Position numbers and translations under genes: made by a program. Source: Hyphomonadaceae bacterium UBA1001 (lineage in GTDB: Bacteria > Pseudomonadota > Alphaproteobacteria > Caulobacterales > Aquidulcibacteraceae). Taken from it: DNA of 16,888 bases. The notes under the pieces are model-generated. The model was given only the letters and a program-made list of their open reading frames with translations, was not told the origin of the DNA and did not search any database. Location: contig DBAV01000246.1 in the NCBI GenBank assembly GCA_002291875.1, forward strand, positions 1 through 16,888, written 5' to 3'. Of the stretch, positions 8,636-16,209 are shown one piece after another (position 1 is the stretch's first letter; each line of letters starts with the position of its first letter).

Positions 8636-9453
8636 CCCCTGCGCCGGTCCTGATGGGGGTCGTCAACGTCACCCCGGACAGCTTTTCCGATGGCGGGCGC
8701 CATCTGGACCCGCAGGCCGCGATCGAGCACGGACTTGGCCTTGTGGACGAGGGCGCGTCGATGCTGGACATTGGCGGGGAGAGCACCCGTCCCGGCGCCA
8801 GCCCGGTCGATGAGGCGGACGAGCTGGCCCGCGTGCTGCCGGTCATTCGGGGCCTGCGCGCGCGCACCGACGCCATCCTCTCGATCGACACCATGAAGCC
8901 TGCCGTGGCGCACGCGGCGCTGTCGGAGGGGGCAAGCGTCTGGAACGACGTGACCGCGCTGGGTCCTGCGCCCGAGAGCCTGGAGGTGGCCGCCCGCCAT
9001 TCGGGCGCGACGCTGATCCTGATGCACATGCAGGGCACGCCTGCCACGATGCAGGACGCGCCCGCCTATCGGAACGTCACCCAGGACGTGGCGGGCTTTT
9101 TCACCGCGCGCTTTGTCGCCCTGCGCCGTGCCGGCATCACGCTGGACCGGGTGGTGATCGATCCCGGCATCGGGTTCGGCAAGACGACCGCGCACAATCT
9201 GGCCCTGCTTCGCAACCTGCCGATGCTGGCGGCGCTGGGGCGCCCGGTTCTCGTCGGGGCCAGCCGCAAGGGTTTCATCACGCGCGTCGATGGCACCGGG
9301 GCAGGGCCGGACGGCCGGCTGGGCGGATCGATCGCGGTGGCCCTGCACGCCGCGCGCGCAGGGGCAGCGATGCTGCGAGTCCATGACGTGGCCGCCACCC
9401 GGCAGGCGCTGCAGCTGATGGCCGCACTGGAGTCCGAAGGAGCCGACGCATGA
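8632..9453 (+). CDS. folP: dihydropteroate synthase
   Basis: FolP condenses p-aminobenzoate with the pyrophosphate ester of hydroxymethyldihydropterin to make dihydropteroate in folate synthesis. The 273 residues show the signature MGVVNVTPDSFSDGG near the N-terminus. Then come MLDIGGESTRPGA, SIDTMKPAVA, WNDVTAL, LMHMQGTPATMQ, VVIDPGIGFGKT, the GASRKGFI loop and RVHDVAATRQAL. This is a complete TIM-barrel set. The ATG at 8632 overlaps the upstream gene, and the stop overlaps thiD, both as ATGA. In many relatives glmM follows folP; here thiD does. Identification is secure. Confidence 0.97.
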   Translation: MTPAPVLMGVVNVTPDSFSDGGRHLDPQAAIEHGLGLVDEGASMLDIGGESTRPGASPVDEADELARVLPVIRGLRARTDAILSIDTMKPAVAHAALSEGASVWNDVTALGPAPESLEVAARHSGATLILMHMQGTPATMQDAPAYRNVTQDVAGFFTARFVALRRAGITLDRVVIDPGIGFGKTTAHNLALLRNLPMLAALGRPVLVGASRKGFITRVDGTGAGPDGRLGGSIAVALHAARAGAAMLRVHDVAATRQALQLMAALESEGADA

Positions 9454-10295
9454 CCGACCAGTCCGAGCCCAACGCCACCCAGGCCGAGGACGCCGTGCCT
9501 GGCCCCCGGGGGCGGGTGCTGGTGGTGGCCGGGTCCGACAGTGGCGGCGGCGCGGGCATCCAGGCCGACATCAAGGCGGTGACCGCGCTGGGCGGGTTCG
9601 CCATGACCGCCGTCACTGCCATCACCGTGCAGGACACGCTGGGCGTGCACGCGGTGCACCCCGTGCCGATTGCCACCGTGGTCGACCAGATCCGCGTCGT
9701 CGCGCGCGACCTCGGCGCCGACGCCATCAAGACCGGCATGCTGGCCACCGTCGCCATCGTCGAGCGCGTGGCCGAGGCGCTGGCCGAGCATGCGCCCGGC
9801 GTGCCGGCCGTCATCGACCCCGTGATGATCGCCAAGGGCGGCAGCCCGCTGCTGGAAGAAGCAGCGATCGGTGCCCTGCGGTCCGTGTTGGTGCCGGGGG
9901 CCTTCCTGCTGACACCGAACGCTCCCGAGGCCGAACGCCTTGCCGACATCGCGGTGGACGGCATCAACGGCCAGCGCCGGGCGGCCGAGCGCCTGCTGCG
10001 CGCCGGTGCCAGGGGGGTGTTGGTCAAGGGCGGCCACATCGCCGGCCAGCGGGTGATCGACGTGCTGGCCACCGAACACATCGAGCGGCTGTTCGAAAGC
10101 CCGCGCATCATGACCACGTCCACCCACGGCACGGGCTGCACGCTGGCCTCGGCCATCGCCGCGCTGGTGGCGCAGGGCGTGGCGCTGGAAGAGGCCGTCG
10201 GGCGCGCGCGCGACTATCTGGCCGGGGCCATCCGCCACGCGCCCGGATTCGGCCGGGGCCACGGTCCGCTCGATCACGCCTGGATGACGCGCTGA
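9450..10295 (+). CDS. thiD: hydroxymethylpyrimidine/phosphomethylpyrimidine kinase ThiD
   Basis: ThiD phosphorylates 4-amino-5-hydroxymethyl-2-methylpyrimidine twice to the pyrophosphate used by ThiE in thiamine synthesis. The 281-residue protein has the ribokinase-like motifs AGSDSGGGAGIQADIKAV, then QDTLGVHAVHP, KTGMLAT, VIDPVMIAKGG and TPNAPEAERLA, and the C-terminal anion hole THGTGCTLASAIAA. A 20-residue hydrophilic N-terminal extension precedes the fold. The gene starts inside folP (ATGA) and is the last of the group. It ends 26 bases before the convergent ABC transporter gene, with no clear terminator in the gap. Thiazole/pyrimidine synthesis genes are not present, so this may be salvage or a separate locus. 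Confidence 0.95.
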   Translation: MTDQSEPNATQAEDAVPGPRGRVLVVAGSDSGGGAGIQADIKAVTALGGFAMTAVTAITVQDTLGVHAVHPVPIATVVDQIRVVARDLGADAIKTGMLATVAIVERVAEALAEHAPGVPAVIDPVMIAKGGSPLLEEAAIGALRSVLVPGAFLLTPNAPEAERLADIAVDGINGQRRAAERLLRAGARGVLVKGGHIAGQRVIDVLATEHIERLFESPRIMTTSTHGTGCTLASAIAALVAQGVALEEAVGRARDYLAGAIRHAPGFGRGHGPLDHAWMTR

Positions 10296-10321
10296 GCGGG
10301 TGCCTGCCGCGCGCCCCTTGC

Positions 10322-12274
10322 TCATTCGGCCGCGATCAGATCCCCGCGCGACAGCGCCTCCAGTCGCGCATAGGTGCCTCCGCGCGCGACCAGGTCTGCG
10401 TGGCGGCCCTGTTCGACGATGCGGCCCTGGTCGAACACCAGGATGCGGTCGGCGTCGCGGATGGTCGAGAGCCGGTGGGCGATCACGATGGTGGTGCGCC
10501 CGGCCATCAGCTCGCGCATGGCGGCCTGGACCTCGGCCTCGGTCTCGTTGTCGAGCGAGGACGTGGCCTCGTCCAGCACCAGGATCGGCGCGTCGGCCAC
10601 GAAGGCCCGCGCCAGGGCCACACGCTGGCGCTCGCCGCCCGAGAGCTTGACCCCGCGTTCGCCGACCAGGGTGGCATAGCCCCGCGGCAGGCGCGCGATG
10701 AAATCGTGCGCGCGGGCCCGGCGGGCGGCGTCCTCGATCGCGGCGCGCGACACGCCGGGGCGGGCATAGGCGATGTTGTCGGCAATCGACCGGTGGAACA
10801 GCGCCGGATCCTGGGGCACCACCGCAATGCCTGCGCGCAGCAGGGCCTGCGGCACCGCCCGCACGTCCGTGCCGTCAATGCGGATCGACCCGCCGTCGAC
10901 ATCGTGCAGCCTCTGCAGCAACTTGACGAAGGTGGACTTGCCCGACCCCGTCGCCCCCACCAGCGCCACCCGCTCGCCCGGCGCGATGCGGATCGAGAAC
11001 CCCTGGTAGAGCAGGCGCCCCTGCTGGCCCGGATAGCCGAAATCCACCCTGTCAAAGACGATCTCGCCGTCGGCGCGCGCGGCGCGGACGGGCTGGGCCG
11101 GGTCGGCCACCTGCGGGGCGGTGCGCTCGAACACCACCAGGTCCTCGAGCTCGTCGATGCCGCGCTGCAACTGCTGCACGTGCTCGCCGAACTGGCGCAG
11201 ATGCCCCGACATGATCAGGAAGGACGACACCGCAAACGTCACCGCGCCCGCGTCGGCCTGGCCCGACCGCCAGAGGTCGATGATGACCGTCATGAAGCCG
11301 ATCTGCAGGGCGATCAGAAGGGCGATCTGGACCGACCATGCGTTCGAGAACCGGTTCCAGGTCAGCAAGGCCATCCGGCGCCAGCGCTGGGCGACCGAGC
11401 CAAAGCGGACCTGTTCGCGCGCCTCGGCCCCGAACGACTTCACCGCCGGATTGTTGCCGATCGCATCGGCCAGGGCCCCGGTCATGCGCGAATCGAGGCG
11501 CTGGGAGATGCGGTTGGCGGGGCGGATGTAGAACCGCGAAAGCGCCAGGTTCGCCGCCACGAAGGCCGCGATCATCAAGCCGACCCAGAGGCCCGCCAGA
11601 GGCCATTGCAGCGCGATCAGCACCGTCATGCCCACCAGCACCAGCACCGACGGCCCCAGCCCCCACAGGAACACGTCCGACAGCGTGTCATAGGCCCACA
11701 TGCCGCGCGTGATCTTGCGCACGGTCGAGCCCGCAAAGGTGTTGGCATGCCAGTCCGACGAGAAGGTCTGCACCCGCGCAAACCCGCGCTGGACCAGATC
11801 GGCCATGTTGCCCGAAGCCAGATGGTTCCAGAACCGCGCGCCGACATTGCGGCAGATGAACACCGCCGCTGACAGCATCAGGAAGGCGATCAGGGCCTGC
11901 TGGGCCGCGGCCGAGGATGCGGCATCGGGTGCCCGCGACACAGCACTGGCCAGCGCTCCCGCCGCCAGCGGCACGGCAAGGTCGGCCGCCACCGACAGCA
12001 GGACAAAGCCGGCGCTGCCCGCCAGAAGCCCCGGCCGGGCCATCCAGATTCCCCACAGGAACCGCAGCACGTCCAGATTGCTGAGTGCCCGCTTGCGCGG
12101 TGCGCCGTCCTCGTCGTCGTCCGCGGATGCCGTGACCGGAGTGGGCGTGGGCAAGGCAGGCGTGGGCAAGGCAGTCGTGGGCTGCGCGCGGGGCGTCGTT
12201 TCGACCGGATGCGGATGGACCGGTGCGGACGGCGCCGTGGTGGCCGTCGCGTCGGGGTGTCGAGGTTCGCTCAT
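10322..12274 (-). CDS. ABC exporter half-transporter (fused permease and ATPase)
   Basis: The 650-residue protein fuses a six-helix type I exporter domain (first helix about 82-106) to a nucleotide-binding domain. The ATPase has Walker A GATGSGKST (440-448), a Q-loop VVPQDPALF, the signature LSGGERQ (544-550), Walker B ILVLDE (564-569) and the H-loop IAHRLST (598-604), all intact. It would act as a homodimer or with another half. The substrate is unknown; MsbA-like lipid or other exporters are possible. The N-terminal 65 residues are a Pro/Thr/Ala-rich tail with a partly repeated LPTPALPTPTPVTA and then an acidic DDDED stretch, encoded by the repeated DNA GTGGGCAAGGCA at 12146-12172. The start at 12274 follows a weak GGGCGA. 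It is monocistronic and convergent with thiD. Confidence 0.93.
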   Translation of the reverse strand: MSEPRHPDATATTAPSAPVHPHPVETTPRAQPTTALPTPALPTPTPVTASADDDEDGAPRKRALSNLDVLRFLWGIWMARPGLLAGSAGFVLLSVAADLAVPLAAGALASAVSRAPDAASSAAAQQALIAFLMLSAAVFICRNVGARFWNHLASGNMADLVQRGFARVQTFSSDWHANTFAGSTVRKITRGMWAYDTLSDVFLWGLGPSVLVLVGMTVLIALQWPLAGLWVGLMIAAFVAANLALSRFYIRPANRISQRLDSRMTGALADAIGNNPAVKSFGAEAREQVRFGSVAQRWRRMALLTWNRFSNAWSVQIALLIALQIGFMTVIIDLWRSGQADAGAVTFAVSSFLIMSGHLRQFGEHVQQLQRGIDELEDLVVFERTAPQVADPAQPVRAARADGEIVFDRVDFGYPGQQGRLLYQGFSIRIAPGERVALVGATGSGKSTFVKLLQRLHDVDGGSIRIDGTDVRAVPQALLRAGIAVVPQDPALFHRSIADNIAYARPGVSRAAIEDAARRARAHDFIARLPRGYATLVGERGVKLSGGERQRVALARAFVADAPILVLDEATSSLDNETEAEVQAAMRELMAGRTTIVIAHRLSTIRDADRILVFDQGRIVEQGRHADLVARGGTYARLEALSRGDLIAAE

Positions 12275-12641
12275 GCATGGGTCGCCCGGACTGGGCCCGG
12301 ACCTCCGAAAGAACTGACAGGGACGGGTGCGGATCAGCCGACCGGGGCGCACGGGCCCCCGTCAGGAGCCGGCAAGTCGGGCGGCGATCGGGGGCGCCGC
12401 GCCTGTCAGGCGTTCGTCATGCTGATGCGACCTCCCGGGTCCGTGAGCTGATGATGCTCTGCCAATGCCACCTCGCCCCGCCCGTGTCCACCGCAAATCG
12501 TGCCTCGCCCCGGAGCGCGGGCCTCCGCGCCCGCCCCGCCACAGCCCGCCCCGCCAGGCGCGGCAGTTTCCGCACCGCCGGGCTTGGAAGCCCGGGCTCG
12601 TTCTGCTTGCGTCATTCGGGCGAGGGGGTGAGGAGACAGGC
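12275..12641. other. 367-base divergent intergenic region with palindromes
   Basis: This gap separates the ABC exporter start from the acyltransferase start, so it should hold promoters for both strands. I see no clear -35/-10 pair. Two palindromes lie in its right half, described separately. Open frames here are short and have no recognisable product. GTTC-N7-GTCA at 12600-12614 is only a partial match to the alphaproteobacterial LexA box. AGGAG at 12631-12635 is the ribosome site of the acyltransferase gene. Confidence 0.6.
12515..12597. repeat. pair of palindromes related to the 1115-1175 element
   Basis: GCGCGG-GCCT-CCGCGC lies at 12515-12530 and the perfect palindrome CCGGGCTT-GG-AAGCCCGG at 12578-12595. 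The second shares the pattern ACCGC, optional C, GGGCTT, two bases, AAGCCCG with the element at 1115-1137. The centre differs (GG in place of CC) and one arm is a base longer. This points to one dispersed repeat family present in two intergenic sites of this window. Confidence 0.65.
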
Positions 12642-13826
12642 ATGGACGGCAGCGACAGCCTGCATGGCCTCGAGGCAACCACCGTCGACGGGATCGGCCG
12701 GATCGGGCGCGCGGCATGGGACCGTCTGGCCAACCCGCCGGGTGAACCCTTTGATCCCTTCCTCAGCTGGGATTTTCTCGAATCGCTCGAGGCCACGGGT
12801 TGTGTCGGGCCCGGCGCGGGCTGGACCCCGGTGCCGATCACCCTTCACGACCGCGCTGGCGTGTTGCGCGCAGCCATGCCGCTGTATCTGAAGACCCACT
12901 CGCGCGGCGAGTTCGTGTTCGACCACGCCTGGGCCGATGCCATCGAACGGGCGGGGGGCCGCTATTACCCGAAACTGCAGTGTGCGGTGCCGTTCACCCC
13001 GGTGACCGGCCGCCGCCTGTTGACCGACCCCGACCATCGCGCCGACGCGCCCGCGCTCGAGCGCGCGCTGCTGGCGGCGGCACGCCAGCTGGCGCTGAAC
13101 ATCGGTGCGTCGTCGCTGCACCTGACCTTCATGGAGGCACCCGCCTGGCAGCGGGCGCTGGACGAGGGAATGATGGGCCGCACGGACATCCAGTTCCACT
13201 GGACCAACCGGGGGTATGGATCGTTCGACGAGGTTCTGGCGGCGATGTCGTCGGACCGGCGCAAGAACCTCAGGAAGGAGCGCGCGCGCGCGCAGGCGGG
13301 CCTCGACATCCGGCGGCTGACCGGGGCCGCACTGACACCGGCCCACTGGGACGCCTTCTTCGCCTTCTACATGGACAGCGGGGACCGCAAATGGGGCAGC
13401 CCCTATCTGAACCGGGCCATGTTCGCCCGCCTGCACGAGCGCATGGCCGAACACTGCCTGCTGGTGATGGCGTTCGAGGCAGGGCGGCCGATTGCGGGCG
13501 CACTGAACCTGATCGGCTCGGACGCGCTCTGGGGCCGGTATTGGGGACGGCTGGAGGACAGGCCCTTCCTGCATTTCGAGCTGTGCTATTATCAGGCCAT
13601 CGATTTTGCCATCGAGCGTGGCCTGGCACGGGTCGAGGCGGGTGCGCAGGGTGGGCACAAGCTGGCGCGCGGTTATGATCCCGTGCAGACCCGCTCGGCA
13701 CACTGGATTGCCCATCCCGGGCTGGCGGCGGCGGTCGAGGCCTATCTCGAACGCGAGCGCGCTGCGGTCGAGGGCGAGGTCGAGGCACTGGGCGCGCACG
13801 CGCCGTGGCGCAAGGAGCAGGGATGA
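12642..13826 (+). CDS. FemAB/GNAT-like acyltransferase, PF04339 family
   Basis: The 394-residue protein matches the alphaproteobacterial family once called DUF482, now peptidoglycan-biosynthesis/GNAT-like. Landmarks are PFLSWDFLESLEATGCVGPG near residues 40-60, the region VPFTPVTGRRLL near the middle, HLTFMEAPAWQRAL, RGYGSFDEVLAAMSSDRRKN, and a C-terminal EAGAQGGHKLARGYDP. Members carry a FemAB-like fold and are thought to transfer an acyl or aminoacyl group, but the substrate is unknown. No signal peptide or membrane helix is visible. The ATG at 12642 follows AGGAG with 6 bases of spacing. The stop overlaps the DUF2007 gene as ATGA, making it the first gene of a three-gene group ending in ruvC. 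A link to DNA repair is unproven. Confidence 0.85.
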   Translation: MDGSDSLHGLEATTVDGIGRIGRAAWDRLANPPGEPFDPFLSWDFLESLEATGCVGPGAGWTPVPITLHDRAGVLRAAMPLYLKTHSRGEFVFDHAWADAIERAGGRYYPKLQCAVPFTPVTGRRLLTDPDHRADAPALERALLAAARQLALNIGASSLHLTFMEAPAWQRALDEGMMGRTDIQFHWTNRGYGSFDEVLAAMSSDRRKNLRKERARAQAGLDIRRLTGAALTPAHWDAFFAFYMDSGDRKWGSPYLNRAMFARLHERMAEHCLLVMAFEAGRPIAGALNLIGSDALWGRYWGRLEDRPFLHFELCYYQAIDFAIERGLARVEAGAQGGHKLARGYDPVQTRSAHWIAHPGLAAAVEAYLERERAAVEGEVEALGAHAPWRKEQG

Positions 13827-14086
13827 CCGATCGCGACGCTTCCGAGGCGCCCTGGGAGACACTCGACACCTTCTTCTCGCTGCCCGAGGCCTATGGCGCG
13901 CGCGCCGCGCTGGACGCCCACGGGTTCGAGACGCGCCTGCTGGATGACCTTTCCAGCATGAGCATTGGCGGGGGGCCGCTCTCGGTGATGGGCGTGCGCC
14001 TGCAGGTGCGGCGGGACCGCAAGTGGGAGGCGCGGACCCTGCTTGTGCAGCTGATCGCCGAGAACACCCGCGAGGACGAACCATGA
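13823..14086 (+). CDS. DUF2007-domain protein
   Basis: This 87-residue protein fits DUF2007 (putative signal-transducing protein). ETLDTFFSLPEAYGARAALDA and HGFETRLLDDLSSMSIGG match the family pattern of helix, strand and RLLD, followed by VMGVRLQVRRDRKWEARTLL. It is a small alpha/beta cytosolic domain, sometimes compared with ferredoxin-like folds, with no established biochemical role. The ATG at 13823 overlaps the acyltransferase stop, and its own stop overlaps the ruvC start, so translation is probably coupled on both sides. AAGGAG lies about 6 bases upstream. Conservation of the DUF2007-ruvC neighbour relation is worth testing. Confidence 0.85.
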   Translation: MTDRDASEAPWETLDTFFSLPEAYGARAALDAHGFETRLLDDLSSMSIGGGPLSVMGVRLQVRRDRKWEARTLLVQLIAENTREDEP

Positions 14087-14565
14087 GCGTGCGCCTTTTG
14101 GGCATCGATCCGGGTCTGGTGCGCTGCGGCTGGGGTGTGGTCGCCTCGGACGGGGTGCGGCTGGTGCATGTGGCGCACGGGGTGATCCGGCCCGACACGC
14201 GTGAAGCGCTGGAACGGCGCCTGCTGGCGCTGCACCAGGGGATCGCCGCGGTGATCGCCGAACACGCGCCCGTGCGCGCGGCGATCGAGGAAACCTATGT
14301 CAACGACAATGCCCGTTCGGCCCTGCATCTGGGCCATGCGCGCGCTGCCACCGTGGTCGCATGCGCGGCCGCGGGCCTGTCAGTCATGGAATACGCACCG
14401 GCCACGGTGAAGAAGTCGGTCGCCGGTTCGGGCCGCGCCGACAAGGGCCAGATCGCCTTCATGGTCCAGCGCCTGCTGCCCGGGGCGGGCACGGTCACCG
14501 CCGACGCCGCCGATGCGCTGGCCGTCGCGATCACCGGCGCCCACTGGGGCCCGCGGTTGGGCTGA
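14083..14565 (+). CDS. ruvC: Holliday junction resolvase RuvC
   Basis: RuvC cleaves Holliday junctions as a dimer on the RuvAB-bound junction. The 160 residues show the RNase H-like core: LGIDPGLVRCGWGVV with catalytic D9, then AIEETYVNDNARSALHLGHAR with E69, and TADAADALAVAITGAH with D141 and D144, completing the four acidic ligands. Length is normal for the family. The start at 14083 overlaps the DUF2007 stop as ATGA. Unlike the usual ruvC-ruvA-ruvB order, a repeat and the opposite-strand wrbA gene separate it from ruvA. No clear terminator with a T run follows it. Confidence 0.97.
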   Translation: MSVRLLGIDPGLVRCGWGVVASDGVRLVHVAHGVIRPDTREALERRLLALHQGIAAVIAEHAPVRAAIEETYVNDNARSALHLGHARAATVVACAAAGLSVMEYAPATVKKSVAGSGRADKGQIAFMVQRLLPGAGTVTADAADALAVAITGAHWGPRLG

Positions 14566-14646
14566 CACCCCAGGCACACCCCCCCGCTCGCGCTTTCAGC
14601 CGTTATCGTGGGCCGGTTGGTTGTAGACTTTACAAAACAACGCGCC

Positions 14647-14741
14647 GTCATCCCGGGCCGGTGCGCCAGCATCGGACCCGGGACCGATCCCCTAAGCTCG
14701 GTGGATGGGCCCCGGCTCGCGCTTCGCTTGGCCGGGATGAC
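14647..14741. repeat. 95-bp element with inverted ends GTCATCCCGG / CCGGGATGAC
   Basis: Perfect 10-bp inverted ends GTCATCCCGG (14647-14656) and CCGGGATGAC (14732-14741) bound a GC-rich centre containing ACCCGGGACCG and GGGCCCCGG. This resembles the dispersed palindromic GTCATCCCGG repeats of alphaproteobacteria. It lies between convergent ruvC and wrbA, where it could act as a bidirectional terminator. A small AT-rich stretch just before it (TTGTAGACTTTACAAAACAA, 14620-14639) contains the inverted TTGTA/TACAA and stands out in the GC-rich surroundings. Confidence 0.75.
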
Positions 14742-14761
14742 AGTGGTTGTTAGGCGACCGC

Positions 14762-15361
14762 TCAGCCCTTCAGCCGTTTCGCCACGCCGGCCACATGGGC
14801 GCCCTGGAACCGGGCAACGGCCAGTTCCTTGGGCGTCGGCTGGCGCGAACCGTCCGGGCCGGCCAGCGTGCCCGCGCCATAGGGCGAGCCGCCGCGAACT
14901 TCGGTGATGTCGGTCATTTCGGGGATGGCATAGGGCACGCCCACCACCACCATGCCATGGTGCAGCAGGGTCGGCATGAAGGTCAGCGCGGTGGACTCAT
15001 TGCCTCCGCCGGTGGCGGTCGAAACGAACACCGAACCGACCTTGCCCACCAGCTTGCCGGTGAACCACAGGCCCCCGGTCTGGTCGAGGAAGGTGCGCAT
15101 CTGGCCCGACATGTTGCCAAAGCGCGTCGGGGTGCCGAACAGGATGGCATCATACGAGGGCAGTTCGTCCACCGTGGCCACCGGGGCGGTCTGGTCGACC
15201 TTCATGCCGGCGCCGCGGCGGGCGTCCTCGGACATCGTTTCGGGCACGCGCTTGACCACGACCTCGGTGCCCTCGACGCTGCGCGCGCCCTCGGCCACGG
15301 CCGTGGCCAGGGTTTCGACATGGCCATAGGACGAGTGATAGAGGACGAGGACACGGGTCAT
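14762..15361 (-). CDS. wrbA: NAD(P)H:quinone oxidoreductase WrbA
   Basis: WrbA is an FMN-dependent tetrameric flavodoxin-like enzyme that reduces quinones by two electrons and helps limit oxidative stress. The 199-residue product has the N-terminal flavodoxin loop VLVLYHSSYGHVETLA. The FMN-contact motif FGTPTRFGNMSGQMRTFLDQ is followed by GLWFTGKLVGKVGSVFVST, LLHHGMVVVGVPYA, the GGSPYGAGTLAGPDGSRQPT stretch, and a terminal ARFQGAHVAGVAKRL. The start at 15361 has AGGAG upstream. The usual QHGGQETT-like stretch is replaced by ATGGGNESTAL, a modest change. It lies inside the ruvC/ruvAB neighbourhood on the opposite strand, divergent from ruvA. Confidence 0.95.
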   Translation of the reverse strand: MTRVLVLYHSSYGHVETLATAVAEGARSVEGTEVVVKRVPETMSEDARRGAGMKVDQTAPVATVDELPSYDAILFGTPTRFGNMSGQMRTFLDQTGGLWFTGKLVGKVGSVFVSTATGGGNESTALTFMPTLLHHGMVVVGVPYAIPEMTDITEVRGGSPYGAGTLAGPDGSRQPTPKELAVARFQGAHVAGVAKRLKG

Positions 15362-15528
15362 GGGGGGCTCCTGAAGGGCTGGCGCCAGTGCGCCGGTCCG
15401 CGCCATCTAGGGCCGTCACGCCCAACGGCCAGCCGGGTGCGCCGAAAGGGATCGTTTCTCTGCAGCGATCAATCCTCGGTGGCGGCGCGCGTCTGGACGC
15501 CATGGTCGGCGCACTCTAGGCGGGGGAC

Positions 15529-16176
15529 ATGATCGGACTGCTTCGGGGCATCGTGGCCGGCGTCGGCGAGACTTCGGCCCTGATCGACGTCAGTGGTGTG
15601 GGCTATTTGGTCGAGGCGGGCGGACGTACCCTGTCGCGCCTCCAGCCCGAGGACGCCGTCACCATCTGGGTGGAAACCCACGTCCGCGAGGACGCCATCC
15701 GGCTGTTCGGCTTTCTGACCGATGATGAGCGCGCCTGGTTCGCCAGCCTGCAGAGCGTGCCGGGCGTTGGCGCCAAGGTGGCGCTCGCGGTGCTGGACGT
15801 GCTGCCACCGGGCGCGCTGATGGATGCCATTGCGCTGCAGGACCATGTGTCGGTGGCACGCGCGAACGGGGTCGGGCCAAAGCTGGCCACCCGGATTGTC
15901 CAGGAGCTGAAGGGCAAGCCGCCGCCACGGGGACTGCTGTCGGGCGGGCCGGGCGCCTTCACCGCCCCGGTCTGGGGCGGCGACACCACCGACCGCGCCC
16001 GCCAGGAGGGGCTGGGCGACATGGGCCGGCGCAACGAGGCGATCTCGGCGCTGGTCAATCTGGGCTATCCCCAGGCCGAGGCGCTGCGGGCGGTCTCGGC
16101 AGCCTATCGCACCTTCCCCACCGACCCCGCGGTGGCCGAGCTGGTCCGTGCGGCCCTCAAGGAACTGGGGCGATGA
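15529..16176 (+). CDS. ruvA: Holliday junction branch-migration protein RuvA
   Basis: RuvA binds the four-way junction as a tetramer and loads RuvB. At 215 residues it has the N-terminal OB-fold domain (MIGLLRGIVAG through GYLVEAGGR and IWVETHVREDAIRLFGF). Two helix-hairpin-helix motifs follow: LQSVPGVGAKVALAVL (74-89) and ARANGVGPKLATRIVQEL (about 110-127). After a proline/glycine-rich linker comes the C-terminal domain EAISALVNLGYPQAEALRAV, which contacts RuvB. The start ATG at 15529 follows GGGGGA. It is divergent from wrbA across 167 bases with no convincing LexA site, and ruvB follows after 33 bases. Confidence 0.97.
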   Translation: MIGLLRGIVAGVGETSALIDVSGVGYLVEAGGRTLSRLQPEDAVTIWVETHVREDAIRLFGFLTDDERAWFASLQSVPGVGAKVALAVLDVLPPGALMDAIALQDHVSVARANGVGPKLATRIVQELKGKPPPRGLLSGGPGAFTAPVWGGDTTDRARQEGLGDMGRRNEAISALVNLGYPQAEALRAVSAAYRTFPTDPAVAELVRAALKELGR

Positions 16177-16209
16177 GCGCGCGCAGGCATCGACCACACG
16201 GGCGCGGCC

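Noticed and set aside
12600..12614. LexA (SOS) box upstream of the ruvC group
   Set aside because: GTTC-N7-GTCA misses two of the four bases in the second half of the alphaproteobacterial GTTC-N7-GTTC pattern; no better match is seen upstream of ruvA.
12612..14198. 528-codon minus-strand open frame opposite the acyltransferase, DUF2007 and ruvC genes
   Set aside because: No motif is visible, composition is typical of antisense frames at high GC, and the plus-strand genes are family-supported with ribosome sites and coupled starts.
15450..15470. GATCG...CGATC inverted repeat upstream of ruvA as operator
   Set aside because: Only 5-bp arms with an 11-base gap, expected often by chance, with no matching site elsewhere in the window.
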